A DNA stretch of 64,000 bases from Craterilacuibacter sp. RT1T (GTDB taxonomy: Bacteria > Pseudomonadota > Gammaproteobacteria > Burkholderiales > Chromobacteriaceae), in contig NZ_JAMFLI010000003.1 of NCBI RefSeq assembly GCF_023502145.1, forward strand, positions 248,001 through 312,000, read 5' to 3'. The notes under the pieces were generated by a model that was not told the DNA's origin, made no database searches, and saw only the letters and a program-made list of their open reading frames with translations. Position numbers and translations under genes: made by a program. Shown here piece after piece: positions 37,829 to 46,312 of this stretch (positions within the stretch are counted from its first letter, which is position 1; every line of letters begins with the position of its first letter).

Positions 37829-40234
37829 TCAGGCGGCCTGTTCTGTTTGGGCTTTCGTCGCGGACATGGTGTTCTCCGTCTTGCGCTGCCATACCGACAG
37901 ATTCAGCCAGTAAGCCAAAGCGGGGGCCAGCGTGATGGCACCGAACACATTCACAAAGAACATGAAAGCCAGCAAGATGCCCATGTCGGCCTGGAATTTG
38001 AGCGAGGAAAAGGCCCAGGTGCCCACCGATAAGGCCATGGTAAAGGCGGTAAATACGGCCGCCGTACCGCGCTGGCGCAAGGCTTCATATACCGCTTCGC
38101 GCAAATCCAGCCCGCGTTCCTGCATTTCGGTTTCAATGCGCTCAAACAGATAGATGCCGTAATCAACCCCTACCCCCAGCGCGATCACCGGCAAGGTCGA
38201 CACCTTAAGGCCGATGCCCAGCTGCGCCATCAATGCATTGCACAGGATGGACACCAGCGCCAAAGGCACCACAATGCACAGCACCGCACGCCATGAGCGG
38301 AAGGTCAGCAGGCACAGCAAGGAGATGGCGCCAAAGATGGACAGCAGCATGGTCACTTCGGCGTGTTCCACCGCTTCATTGGTTGCCGCCGCCACGCCTG
38401 CGCTACCGCCCGCCAGACGGAACTTCACGCCCGGGGTCTGGTTGTCGGCGATAAAGCGTTTCGCCTCGGTCATGACATTGGCCAGTGTCGCACCCTTGTG
38501 ATCCTTCAAATAGACCAAAATCTGCATGGCGTGGCAATCGTTGACCGACAAGCCGCCCTCCGGCCCCATGGCGCGTGCACCCTGGCGCAAGGCTTCGGAA
38601 GTTTGCGGTATGCCCGCCCAGCGCGGATTGCCTTCGTTCTGCCCGGCAATGGTGAATTTCACCTGCGTCGGCACGCCCACGACCGACTGTACGCCAGAGA
38701 CGCCTTGCATTTGCAGGCTGAAGCGGTCAACGGCATTCATCAGCGGGTAGCTCAGGCAACTGCCTTCCGCCATATCGGTCTTGGATTCGACAATCACCGT
38801 CAGCACATCCATACCGATGGCGTAGGAGCCGACAATCTGTTTATGGTCGAGGTTGTAACGCGAATCGGCGCGCAATTCGGCCACACCCGAGCCGGTATCG
38901 CCCACTTCCAGCTTGCGCGACTCCAGCGTGCCCCAGCCCAATAGCAACATGCCGACAAAAATGCTGAACAGCGCCGGCCGTGCCGTGGCATAGCCGGACA
39001 AGCGCCACCACCAGGCGTGGCGTTCGCCCTTGCCCGCTGCCGCCTTGTGCATGGCCGCAGGCTCAAGCTTGAGGAAAGACAGCACCAGCGGCAGCAGCAT
39101 CTTATTGGTCACGATCATCAGCGTGACGCCCAGGCATGCCGTCGCCCCCAGTTCGCGCACGATCTGGATGTCGATCAGCATGATGACCATAAAGCCCAGC
39201 GCATTGGTCAGCAAGGCAACCGAACCGGGGACAAACAGCTTGCGAAAAGCCGCCTTGGCCGCTTCGCGTGCATCCTTGCCGCCGATCACCTCCTGCTTCC
39301 AGGCATTGGTCATCTGCACCGCGTGCGACACGCCGATGGAGAAAATCAGAAACGGCACCAGTATGGACATCGGGTCGATGCCCAGGCCGAACACCGGCAA
39401 CAGCCCGACCAGCCACACGACCGGCAACAGCGCTACCAGCAAGGCCACCACCGTCAGCTTGATCGAACGGCTGTAAGCCAAGAGCAGCAAGGCTGTAATG
39501 GCGAAGGCAATGCCGAAGAAGGTAAATACCTGCCCCAGCGCTTCTTGCACATCGCCCACTACCTTGGCAAAGCCGATGATATTGATTTCAATCTTGTCAT
39601 TGCCGTATTTGCTGCGGATCTGTTCGAGCTGCTGGGCAATCTCGGCGTAGTCGACTTTTTTGCCGGTATCAGGATTGATATCCTGCAAATCGGCCACGAT
39701 CATCGAGCCTTTCTGGTCGGTGGCGATCAGGCGGCCGATTTCCCCCGAGCGTGCGGCATTGCGCTGCACCACGGCGAGTTCGTCAGCTTGGGCGGTAAAG
39801 CGTGCCGGCACCACCACATCGCTAAGAAAGCCCTCTTCGGTGACTTCGGTGTAGCGCACGGTCGGGCTATACAGGGAGCGCACCCGGGTACGGTCAACAC
39901 CGGGGATGAAGAAGATTTCGTCATTGATGCGCTTTAGCGCATCCATATACGGCTTGTTGTAGATGTCCGAGCCGTCCTTGACCCGCACATTGACCAGGAT
40001 ACGGTTGGCACCGGAAAACACCTTGCTGTAATCGCTCAGTGTCTGCATATACGGGTGGGACAGCGGAATCAGCTTGTTAAAGCCCGGATCCAGTCGTGCT
40101 TGTGATGCTCCCCAGCCCAGCGCCAGCGTGACCGCAGCGAATAGCAGCAACAGGGTGTTGCGATGGCGAAACAGCAGCTCGGAGCAGGCGTCCACCATGC
40201 GGCGTAGCGCGTTGTTTTTGCTTGGATGATTCAT
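37829..40234 (-). CDS. MMPL/RND family transporter
   Basis: 801 residues with twelve expected membrane helices in two blocks, each after a large periplasmic loop. Residues 20-45 are the first helix, and the conserved transmembrane core includes SIGVSHAVQMTNAWKQE and VIALGVGVDYGIYLFERIE. MMPL-type RND proteins move lipids and other hydrophobic molecules in the cell envelope; here a role in steroid or steroid-acid traffic is inferred. It lies 3 bp after the YCF48 gene, whose end carries its RBS (AAGGAG), so the two are co-translated. Confidence 0.88.
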   Translation of the reverse strand: MNHPSKNNALRRMVDACSELLFRHRNTLLLLFAAVTLALGWGASQARLDPGFNKLIPLSHPYMQTLSDYSKVFSGANRILVNVRVKDGSDIYNKPYMDALKRINDEIFFIPGVDRTRVRSLYSPTVRYTEVTEEGFLSDVVVPARFTAQADELAVVQRNAARSGEIGRLIATDQKGSMIVADLQDINPDTGKKVDYAEIAQQLEQIRSKYGNDKIEINIIGFAKVVGDVQEALGQVFTFFGIAFAITALLLLAYSRSIKLTVVALLVALLPVVWLVGLLPVFGLGIDPMSILVPFLIFSIGVSHAVQMTNAWKQEVIGGKDAREAAKAAFRKLFVPGSVALLTNALGFMVIMLIDIQIVRELGATACLGVTLMIVTNKMLLPLVLSFLKLEPAAMHKAAAGKGERHAWWWRLSGYATARPALFSIFVGMLLLGWGTLESRKLEVGDTGSGVAELRADSRYNLDHKQIVGSYAIGMDVLTVIVESKTDMAEGSCLSYPLMNAVDRFSLQMQGVSGVQSVVGVPTQVKFTIAGQNEGNPRWAGIPQTSEALRQGARAMGPEGGLSVNDCHAMQILVYLKDHKGATLANVMTEAKRFIADNQTPGVKFRLAGGSAGVAAATNEAVEHAEVTMLLSIFGAISLLCLLTFRSWRAVLCIVVPLALVSILCNALMAQLGIGLKVSTLPVIALGVGVDYGIYLFERIETEMQERGLDLREAVYEALRQRGTAAVFTAFTMALSVGTWAFSSLKFQADMGILLAFMFFVNVFGAITLAPALAYWLNLSVWQRKTENTMSATKAQTEQAA

Positions 40235-40237
40235 GGC

Positions 40238-41194
40238 TTAATTCTCCTTTGCCGCAAGCTGCAGCAGCCCGCTCTCGCCGGCGACCACCAGCGCCCCATT
40301 TGGCTGTGGCGATACCGCAGTCAGACTGAGTGCGCCGCTACGCGTAAGCAGCCTGGCCGATGATAAGTCAGCGGCCAGACGCAGGACTGCGCCGCCTTGC
40401 CCGACTAATAGCAGGCGGCCGGCGCTGTCTTTGGCATGGCCAAACAGGGACACCGGCAGCGGCAAATCCAGTTTTTGCCAGTGCTGGCCAAAATCGCGGC
40501 TGACAAACACATTGCCGCGCATACCGTAGGCAACCCAGTTTGCCGCGTCAATGCGCGCCACGCCGAACAATGAGCCATGGTAAAACGGCGGGATTTTCTG
40601 CCAGCTCTTGCCCGCATCGGATGACTTGAAGGCCATGCCCTGCTCGCCAACCAGCATCAGCTGGCCATCGCTGCCGCCATCCATGGCGTTGACGTGAAAA
40701 TCCTCGACGCCGATATCTTGTGCCGTCCAGCTCTTGCCGCCGTCTGGTGAAGCCAGAAAGCGGCCGTAGCTGCCAAAGGCAAACACCGGCCCGTCCTTGA
40801 GCCCCCATACTCCGAGCAAGGGTTCGGAGACCTTGGCGTCAAAACGCACGGTTTGCCAACGGCGGCCGCCATCATCGCTGCGCAGTATCCAGTTGTCCCC
40901 GCCCACGGCGATGCCGTGTTTGTCGTCAAGAAAATGAATGGACGTCAGCGCCGAGCTTTGTGCCTTATCCAGTCCTTGAGCCTGCCAGCTCGCCCCGCCA
41001 TCCTGACTGGCAAAGATGCTGCCGCGCTCGCCCACGGCAATCAGGCGCGGGCCCGCCTGAGCCATATCATTGAAACGCATGCGATCGACCCGCACGACGC
41101 TCTCCGGCTGTGCCGGCATTGGGCGTGGAGAAAAGGCATAAACCGAAGCCGCGGCCACGATGGCTGATACCGTCAGTCCCACTAAGGTGCGCAT
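40238..41194 (-). CDS. YCF48-type beta-propeller protein (exported)
   Basis: 318 residues with an N-terminal membrane anchor or signal (about 5-25, SAIVAAASVYAFS). The rest is a run of BNR/YCF48-like propeller repeats, each with a GSIFASQDGGASW-like core (also SDDGGRRWQ, SPDGGKSW, SSDAGKSW, SRDFGQHW). Related proteins are regularly encoded next to MMPL transporters and DUF1302/DUF1329 genes in proteobacterial steroid and ester catabolic loci and are thought to assist envelope transport. The start at 41194 follows AAAGGACGG. Confidence 0.8.
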   Translation of the reverse strand: MRTLVGLTVSAIVAAASVYAFSPRPMPAQPESVVRVDRMRFNDMAQAGPRLIAVGERGSIFASQDGGASWQAQGLDKAQSSALTSIHFLDDKHGIAVGGDNWILRSDDGGRRWQTVRFDAKVSEPLLGVWGLKDGPVFAFGSYGRFLASPDGGKSWTAQDIGVEDFHVNAMDGGSDGQLMLVGEQGMAFKSSDAGKSWQKIPPFYHGSLFGVARIDAANWVAYGMRGNVFVSRDFGQHWQKLDLPLPVSLFGHAKDSAGRLLLVGQGGAVLRLAADLSSARLLTRSGALSLTAVSPQPNGALVVAGESGLLQLAAKEN

Positions 41195-41279
41195 GACCGT
41201 CCTTTGTCGTTGTGATGCTGCATGGCGTGTCTCCTTTGTGCTTTTTGTATGCTGATCATTAGCCAGACCCGGTACGCCA

Positions 41280-41291
41280 ACATCGTCCAAA
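41280..41291. promoter_or_regulatory. ACATCGTCCA motif upstream of the YCF48-RND operon
   Basis: ACATCGTCCAAA, 86 bp upstream of the YCF48 start codon; identical over ten bases to sites at 34416 and 48256. Candidate regulator half-site. Confidence 0.45.
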
Positions 41292-41318
41292 CAGGTTAAT
41301 GAGCGCCGCGACGCGCAT

Positions 41319-41341
41319 AAAAAACGCCGCAAGGCGGCGTT
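41319..41341 (-). terminator. Rho-independent terminator after the thiolase gene
   Basis: On the minus strand AACGCCGC / GCGGCGTT with a 2-3-nt loop is followed by six T, 22 bp after the thiolase stop. Confidence 0.85.
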
Positions 41342-41363
41342 GGTAAAGTACGGGCTACACGCT

Positions 41364-42569
41364 TCAGTCTTTGACTTCAAACAAGGCCGCCGCGCCCATG
41401 CCGCCGCCTATGCACATGGCCACCACCACAAAGCGTTCGCCGCGGCGGCGCGCCTCCAGCAAGGCGGAGCCCACCAGACGTGCACCCGACATTCCGAACG
41501 GGTGGCCAATGGCAATGGCGCCGCCGTTGACATTCAGGCGGGCATCGGCGATGCCCAGGCTGTCGCGGCAATGGATCACCTGACAGGCAAAAGCCTCGTT
41601 GATTTCCCACAGACCGATATCGGATACCTTGAGGTTGTGCCGGGCCAACAGTTTGGGAATGGCATAGACCGGCCCTATGCCCATCTCGTCGGCTCGACAG
41701 CCGGCAAGCGCCAGCCCCCGGTAGCTGCCCAAGGCTTCAAGCCCGCGCTCGTGCGCGCGCTTTGCCGACATCAATACCGAAGCAGACGCGCCATCCGACA
41801 ATTGCGAAGCATTGCCGGCGGTGATGTATTGCCCCTCGGCCACCCAGCGTCCGTCCTTAAACACCGGCTTGAGCAAGGCAAGGCTTTCGGCACTGGTGTC
41901 CGGCCGGTTGCCCTCGTCGCGCACAAGAGTGACCTGCTGTTTGTCGGTCGGATTGCCTTCCTTGTCGAACAACTGCTTTTGCACCGTGATCGGCACGATC
42001 TCGGCGTCGAACAGCCCTTGCACTTGCGCATGGGCAATACGCTGCTGGCTGGCCAGGGCGTATTCATCCTGCGCCGCGCGGCTGATGCCATAGCGTGCGG
42101 CGACCAGCTCGGCCGTCTCTATCATCGGGATATAGGCAGTTGGATAAGCGGCCAGCACGGCCTGCGACTGTGCGCGGTAGGCATTTTTGTATTTGTTCTG
42201 TACCAGCGAGATCGACTCCAGACCGCCGGCAACCACAATGTCGCGCTCGCCAACCATGATGTCCTTGGCGGCGTTGGCAATGGCGATCAGGCCGGATGCG
42301 CACATCCGGTCCAGCGCCATGCCCGGCACCGTGTCCGGCAAGCCGGCCACATAGGACGACAAGCGCCCTATGGTGTAGCCCTGCGTGCCTTGCTGTGCGG
42401 CACAGCCAAGGATCACGTCGTCAACTTCGTGCGCGGCCACTCCGGCCTTATCCAGGGCGGCGCGGATCACATGGCCGCCCAACACCGGCGCTTCTGTGTC
42501 GTTAAAAGCACCGCGATAGGCCTTGCCGATGGCGGTGCGGGCGGTGGAAACAATAACGGCTTCGTTCAT
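41364..42569 (-). CDS. Acetyl-CoA C-acyltransferase (steroid-cluster thiolase, FadA5-like)
   Basis: 401 residues with thiolase motifs: nucleophile Cys in [21 protein letters not shown], the GHPFGMSG loop and [10 protein letters not shown]. It cleaves 3-oxoacyl-CoA with CoA. Placement with MaoC and SDR genes in the steroid cluster suggests the side-chain thiolysis step, as done by FadA5 in actinobacteria; the exact substrate is unproven. The start at 42569 follows AAGGATG. Between it and the MaoC gene lies a repetitive GAGTGG element. Confidence 0.85.
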   Translation of the reverse strand: MNEAVIVSTARTAIGKAYRGAFNDTEAPVLGGHVIRAALDKAGVAAHEVDDVILGCAAQQGTQGYTIGRLSSYVAGLPDTVPGMALDRMCASGLIAIANAAKDIMVGERDIVVAGGLESISLVQNKYKNAYRAQSQAVLAAYPTAYIPMIETAELVAARYGISRAAQDEYALASQQRIAHAQVQGLFDAEIVPITVQKQLFDKEGNPTDKQQVTLVRDEGNRPDTSAESLALLKPVFKDGRWVAEGQYITAGNASQLSDGASASVLMSAKRAHERGLEALGSYRGLALAGCRADEMGIGPVYAIPKLLARHNLKVSDIGLWEINEAFACQVIHCRDSLGIADARLNVNGGAIAIGHPFGMSGARLVGSALLEARRRGERFVVVAMCIGGGMGAAALFEVKD

Positions 42570-42585
42570 GGCGGCATCCTTAAAT

Positions 42586-42648
42586 GGGGAGTGGTGAGTA
42601 GGGAGTGGTGAGTGGAACGACGCCCTACTCCCCACTCCCCACTCCCTA
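42586..42648. repeat. GAGTGG-type intergenic repeat with inverted arms, copy 1
   Basis: Tandem GGGGAGTGGTGAGTAGGGAG units (42586 on) are followed by a complementary arm. Bases 42599-42615 pair with 42632-42648 in 16 of 17 positions. A related copy lies at 56126-56156. Confidence 0.7.
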
Positions 42649-42661
42649 TTCCTCCCGTCCT

Positions 42662-43120
42662 CTAGAAGTAATAACGGCTAATTTTGTCGACGACACAGCC
42701 CGGCTTGTCCTGCCCGTCTATCTCTATGGTTACGCGTATGGTGGCTTGTACCCCGCCGCCGGTCTCTTCGACCTTGAGCACCTCGCCGCGCCCGCGCAGG
42801 CGCGAATTCACCGGCACCGGTGCCGGAAAACGCACGCGGTCACAGCCTACATTCACCCCCAGCTTCATATTGCGGATCTCGACCAGTTGCGGCAAAAACC
42901 AGCTGGCCAGCGACAAGGTGAGATAGCCGTGCGCGATGGTGCAGCCAAACGGCCCGTCCTTAGCGCGTGCCGGGTCGACATGTATCCACTGATGGTCGCC
43001 CGTCGCCTCGGCAAACAGATCGATGCGTGCCTGGGTCATCTCGGTCCAGGCACTCACCCCCAGATCGGTGCCGCTGGCCGCAAGCAGCGCTTCTTTCGTA
43101 TCGAAAACGGTATTGGCCAT
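42662..43120 (-). CDS. MaoC-family (R)-specific enoyl-CoA hydratase
   Basis: 152-residue single hot-dog domain. The hydratase-2 motif [15 protein letters not shown] with catalytic Asp and His, and the downstream [13 protein letters not shown], are intact. It hydrates 2-enoyl-CoA thioesters. In steroid side-chain degradation a single-domain MaoC (ChsH1) works with a two-domain ChsH2; the DUF35-MaoC fusion at 53644 would be the matching partner, so this gene may be its ChsH1 equivalent (inference). The start at 43120 is 2 nt after the preceding SDR stop. Confidence 0.82.
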   Translation of the reverse strand: MANTVFDTKEALLAASGTDLGVSAWTEMTQARIDLFAEATGDHQWIHVDPARAKDGPFGCTIAHGYLTLSLASWFLPQLVEIRNMKLGVNVGCDRVRFPAPVPVNSRLRGRGEVLKVEETGGGVQATIRVTIEIDGQDKPGCVVDKISRYYF

Positions 43121-43122
43121 GA

Positions 43123-43908
43123 TTACGCCCGCTGTGCACTGACCGACACCACTTCGCCGGTCATATAGGTGGAGTAGTCGCTGGCGAGAAAGATCATCAC
43201 ATTGGCGACTTCCCACGGCTCGGCGCCGCGTCCGAAGGCTTCCTGCGCGGCCAGACTTTGCAGCAATTCTTCCGAGGCGGATTTTTTCAGAAATGCGTGA
43301 ATCGCAATCGACGGCGCGACCGCATTGATACGGATGCCGTATTCGGCCGCTTCCAGTGCCGAGCAGCGCGTTAGCGCCATCACCCCGGCCTTGGCCGCGG
43401 CATAGTGCGCCTGCTCTTTTTGCGCACGCCAGCCCAGTACCGAAGCATTATTGACAATGACGCCGTGCCCTCTGGGCTGCATCACCTTGAGCATGGCGCG
43501 GGTCATGCGAAAAGTGCCGGTCAGCGTGACATCCAGCACCTTGTGCCATTCCGCGTCGGCCATATCGACTACGCGGCAGCTGGTGCCAAGCCCTGCGTTA
43601 TTGATCAGCACATCCACACCGGCAAGCTTCGCCTCGGCCGCGTCCACCAGTGCCTGAACCTGATCTTCGCAGCTGACATCGCATAGCTGGCCATAAACGG
43701 CGGCTAGACCGGTTTCGCTTTTCAGCGTTTCGACCGCGTCCATCAGCCGTTTTTCGTGCACATCGGAAATCATCAGCGCACGGCAACCTTCTTCGATGGC
43801 GCGCCGGGCGGCGGCAAAACCGATGCCGGCACCGGCAGCAGCCGTCACCAGCACCGATTTACCCTTAAGCAAGCCGCAAGCGGCGGGATAAGCGGGGGCA
43901 GCATTCAT
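43123..43908 (-). CDS. Short-chain dehydrogenase, IpdF-like
   Basis: 261 residues. The cofactor motif is TAAAGAGIGFAAAR; catalytic residues are Ser, Tyr and Lys in NNASVLGW and HYAAAKAG. The segments VLDVTLTGTFRMTRAML, AAEYGIRINAVAPSIAIHAFL, AFGRGAEPWEVANVMIFLASDYSTYMTGE and the ending VSVSAQRA recall, from memory, the actinobacterial SDR IpdF of the HIP pathway, which oxidises a hydroxylated C/D-ring CoA intermediate. The start at 43908 follows AGGAG. Confidence 0.78.
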   Translation of the reverse strand: MNAAPAYPAACGLLKGKSVLVTAAAGAGIGFAAARRAIEEGCRALMISDVHEKRLMDAVETLKSETGLAAVYGQLCDVSCEDQVQALVDAAEAKLAGVDVLINNAGLGTSCRVVDMADAEWHKVLDVTLTGTFRMTRAMLKVMQPRGHGVIVNNASVLGWRAQKEQAHYAAAKAGVMALTRCSALEAAEYGIRINAVAPSIAIHAFLKKSASEELLQSLAAQEAFGRGAEPWEVANVMIFLASDYSTYMTGEVVSVSAQRA

Positions 43909-43963
43909 AATGCACTCCTGAGGGGTCACGATGCCTTGATGCTGCCGCAGCCTGGCCCTTGCC

Positions 43964-43975
43964 ACATCCCGCAAA
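43964..43975. promoter_or_regulatory. Degenerate ACATC motif upstream of the IpdF-like gene
   Basis: ACATCCCGCAAA, 56 bp upstream of the SDR start. Read on the minus strand it aligns with the TTTGGACGATGT sites of the cluster, with three mismatches. Weak evidence alone. Confidence 0.25.
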
Positions 43976-44057
43976 CGGACCAGAAGCCGGATGGATCCGG
44001 CCGGATCCATGCAAAACGCCAGCCTAAGCTGGCGCTAGCCAAGCTAGTGTGCCGGCC

Positions 44058-44834
44058 CTAGAACGGCCACACCGTAGACTCCGCACCGCCGTCAACCTCA
44101 ATGACCTTGCCGGTCACCCAGCGGCTGGCCGGGCTGGCCAGATATAAGGCTGCAGCGGCAATATCCTCAACTTCTCCCAGGCTCGCCAAAGGTGTCGCCG
44201 CTATCATCTGCTGCCTTGCCTTGTCATCCAGGAATTTCTCCAGTGCATCGGTGCGTATCGGCCCGGGCGCAATCGCGTTGACGCGAATGGCCGGGGCGAA
44301 GTCCTGCGCCAGCAGGCGGTTCAGCTGGGTCAGCGCGGCCTTGGCCGCACCATACACGCTGAAGTTTTTCTGCGCGTAACGCGCCGCGCCCGAGGTGATA
44401 TTGATCATGGCGCCGTGACCCGCCGCCTGCATATGTGGCGCCACCAGCGTCGACAGGCGAAAAGCGGTGGTCACATTAAAGTGCATGGCCGCATCAAAAG
44501 CCTCGGCACTGGTCTTGAGCGGATGGTTGGGGCCGGCGCCCCCAGCGTTATTGACCAGCAAGGTCAGCTTGCCCATGGCTTCACGCGCGTCCGTCACCAG
44601 ACGCTGCAGCGCCGCGTCATCATTGACATCACAGCTTAGCGCCAGCGCCCTGACCCCATGCGCTTGCGCTGCGGCAGCCGTGTGCTCGATATCGTCACGG
44701 CTACGCGCCACACACACCACATCCGCACCCGCTTCGGCAAAAGCCAGCGCAATGGCACGCCCGATGCCGCGCCCGGCGCCGGTGATAATGGCGACTTCGC
44801 CTTGCAGGGAAAAACGCTCGAGTATCCGGTTCAT
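44058..44834 (-). CDS. Short-chain dehydrogenase, 7-alpha-hydroxysteroid dehydrogenase (HdhA)-like
   Basis: 258 residues. Motifs: ITGAGRGIGRAIA, NNAGGAGPNHP, the Ser/Tyr/Lys triad in NITSGAARY and VYGAAKAAL, and VNAIAPGPIRTDALEKFL. The GGxGP loop and the APGPIRTDAL segment resemble bacterial 7-alpha-hydroxysteroid dehydrogenases such as E. coli HdhA, so it may oxidise a bile-acid 7-hydroxyl; a role on another steroid hydroxyl is possible. It has its own RBS (AAGGACA) and sits behind the DUF1329 terminator, so it is either a separate transcript or read through. Confidence 0.75.
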   Translation of the reverse strand: MNRILERFSLQGEVAIITGAGRGIGRAIALAFAEAGADVVCVARSRDDIEHTAAAAQAHGVRALALSCDVNDDAALQRLVTDAREAMGKLTLLVNNAGGAGPNHPLKTSAEAFDAAMHFNVTTAFRLSTLVAPHMQAAGHGAMINITSGAARYAQKNFSVYGAAKAALTQLNRLLAQDFAPAIRVNAIAPGPIRTDALEKFLDDKARQQMIAATPLASLGEVEDIAAAALYLASPASRWVTGKVIEVDGGAESTVWPF

Positions 44835-44862
44835 TTTGACTGTCCTTAATAAAAACAGGCCA

Positions 44863-44893
44863 CAAAAAAGCCCGATGCTTAAAGCATCGGGCT
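44863..44893 (-). terminator. Rho-independent terminator after the DUF1302-DUF1329 operon
   Basis: On the minus strand the stem GCCCGATGCTT / AAGCATCGGGC is followed by six T, 14 bp after the DUF1329 stop. Confidence 0.9.
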
Positions 44894-44906
44894 CTGGTTT
44901 GGCGCG

Positions 44907-46286
44907 TTACTTGCCGACGCGGCGAATCGCGTCCGGGGTGAACTGCTCGGGTTTGGCGCCACCGGCATTGATAATGTCGGTTTTTGCCTGCTCGTTGCTC
45001 ATGCCATAAGCCACATAAGAGCCGGAGTTCAGATCGTGGTAGAAGGTCGACGAGTTGAACTGACCGCTAAAGTCGGGCGAATAGTAGTGATGCGCGACAC
45101 TGGCGCGCCACAACTTGTTCTGGCCGTCGTACTGGTCGGCATACACGCCATGCCAGCTATCCTCATCCAGGTAGACCACGCGGCGCGGATAGAGGTGGCG
45201 CATACCCGGCTTAAGTTTGGCCTCGACCACCCAGACGCGATGCAGTTCGTAGCGCATAGGCTCGGTATTCGGGTGGTTGGGCGTCAGCAATTCGCTGTAC
45301 TTGAGCTTGGGGCTGGCCACGCGGTAAGCGTTGTACGGGATGTACATTTCCCGCTTGCCCAAGAGCTTCCAGTCGTAACGCTCGGGCGAACCATTGAAGA
45401 AGCGGTCTTCATCGATGGTCATATTGCCGCCCACCCCGCTGACCGGCTGGTCAAAGCCATAGCCCGGCACCTGGCGCACACGGCGGGTGCCCGGATCATA
45501 ACGCCAGGCCAGACGTGCGGTGGTGCCGAAGTTGTAAGGCTCTTGCGAAACGGTCATTGCGCCCTTCTCGCGCTCGGGCAGCAAGGGCGCGGTAATGTAA
45601 TAGGAGTAAATGCCGGACTCCGTTTTGCTGCGCACTTTCGGGTCATGTGCCGGGGTATAGCCGGTAGACTGCAAGCGGCCACGGGTCACGCCATTCGATG
45701 AGACCGTCGCATTGTCACGCACCGTCTGTACGGTATACGGGCGGTGTGGCAGCAGCATATTCCACAGCGCTTCCTGCCCGGTCTTGGGAATCGGGAACGG
45801 AATGGCACCGGTAGTGGCATCCACGCCCATGCCATCGTTAATCAGCTTGGCGTTTTTGGCATTATCCAGGGCGGTATTGCACACCCAGTCCGGATAGCGG
45901 AAGTCGCGATGGCTGGCGTAGATGGGCATCTTATAAGTATTGGGATACTTCTTCAGCAAGGCCTTCTGGCCATCGTTGAGCTTGTCGGCGTACTGCGCCA
46001 TATTGGCGGCCGTAATCACAAACAGCGGCTTTTCATTGGGGTAAACATCAACCGCGTGCGAGCCGGCATTCATCTTCCAGCCGGGGGTGGCTTGCGCGCC
46101 CAGCCATTTGCCGGAAAACGCCGGAATGGAACCATCGGCATTGCCGGCCTTCTCTGCGCCGACGCAGGTCAGATCCTTGCCCAGACGGGCGACATCGGCG
46201 GCGGAAGCGGCAGCTTGAGCGCCGTGGGCGGCAAACAGTGCACCGGCTGCCAGCAGCGCGAGATTGAGTTTTTTCATTTGCGTCAT
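44907..46286 (-). CDS. DUF1329 outer-membrane lipid-binding-like protein
   Basis: 459 residues with a signal peptide (LNLALLAAGALFAAHGAQA). The mature part has the DUF1329 pattern with many Trp/Tyr (RLAWRYDPGTRRVRQVPGYG, ELHRVWVVEAKL, VVYLDEDSWHGVYADQYD). DUF1329 proteins resemble LolB/LppX-type lipid carriers and nearly always pair with DUF1302. They are common in gene clusters for hydrophobic substrates; a part in steroid uptake across the outer membrane is inferred. The start at 46286 has a GGAG site; alternatives at 46313/46310 overlap the upstream stop. Confidence 0.82.
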   Translation of the reverse strand: MTQMKKLNLALLAAGALFAAHGAQAAASAADVARLGKDLTCVGAEKAGNADGSIPAFSGKWLGAQATPGWKMNAGSHAVDVYPNEKPLFVITAANMAQYADKLNDGQKALLKKYPNTYKMPIYASHRDFRYPDWVCNTALDNAKNAKLINDGMGVDATTGAIPFPIPKTGQEALWNMLLPHRPYTVQTVRDNATVSSNGVTRGRLQSTGYTPAHDPKVRSKTESGIYSYYITAPLLPEREKGAMTVSQEPYNFGTTARLAWRYDPGTRRVRQVPGYGFDQPVSGVGGNMTIDEDRFFNGSPERYDWKLLGKREMYIPYNAYRVASPKLKYSELLTPNHPNTEPMRYELHRVWVVEAKLKPGMRHLYPRRVVYLDEDSWHGVYADQYDGQNKLWRASVAHHYYSPDFSGQFNSSTFYHDLNSGSYVAYGMSNEQAKTDIINAGGAKPEQFTPDAIRRVGK

Positions 46287-46312
46287 GGTCTGCTCCGTAT
46301 TCTTGCTCATCA

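Noticed and set aside
41340-42611. Plus-strand open frame of 423 codons opposite the thiolase at 41364
   Set aside because: It mirrors a thiolase with intact motifs; the predicted peptide is rich in His/Gln/Arg without a fold.
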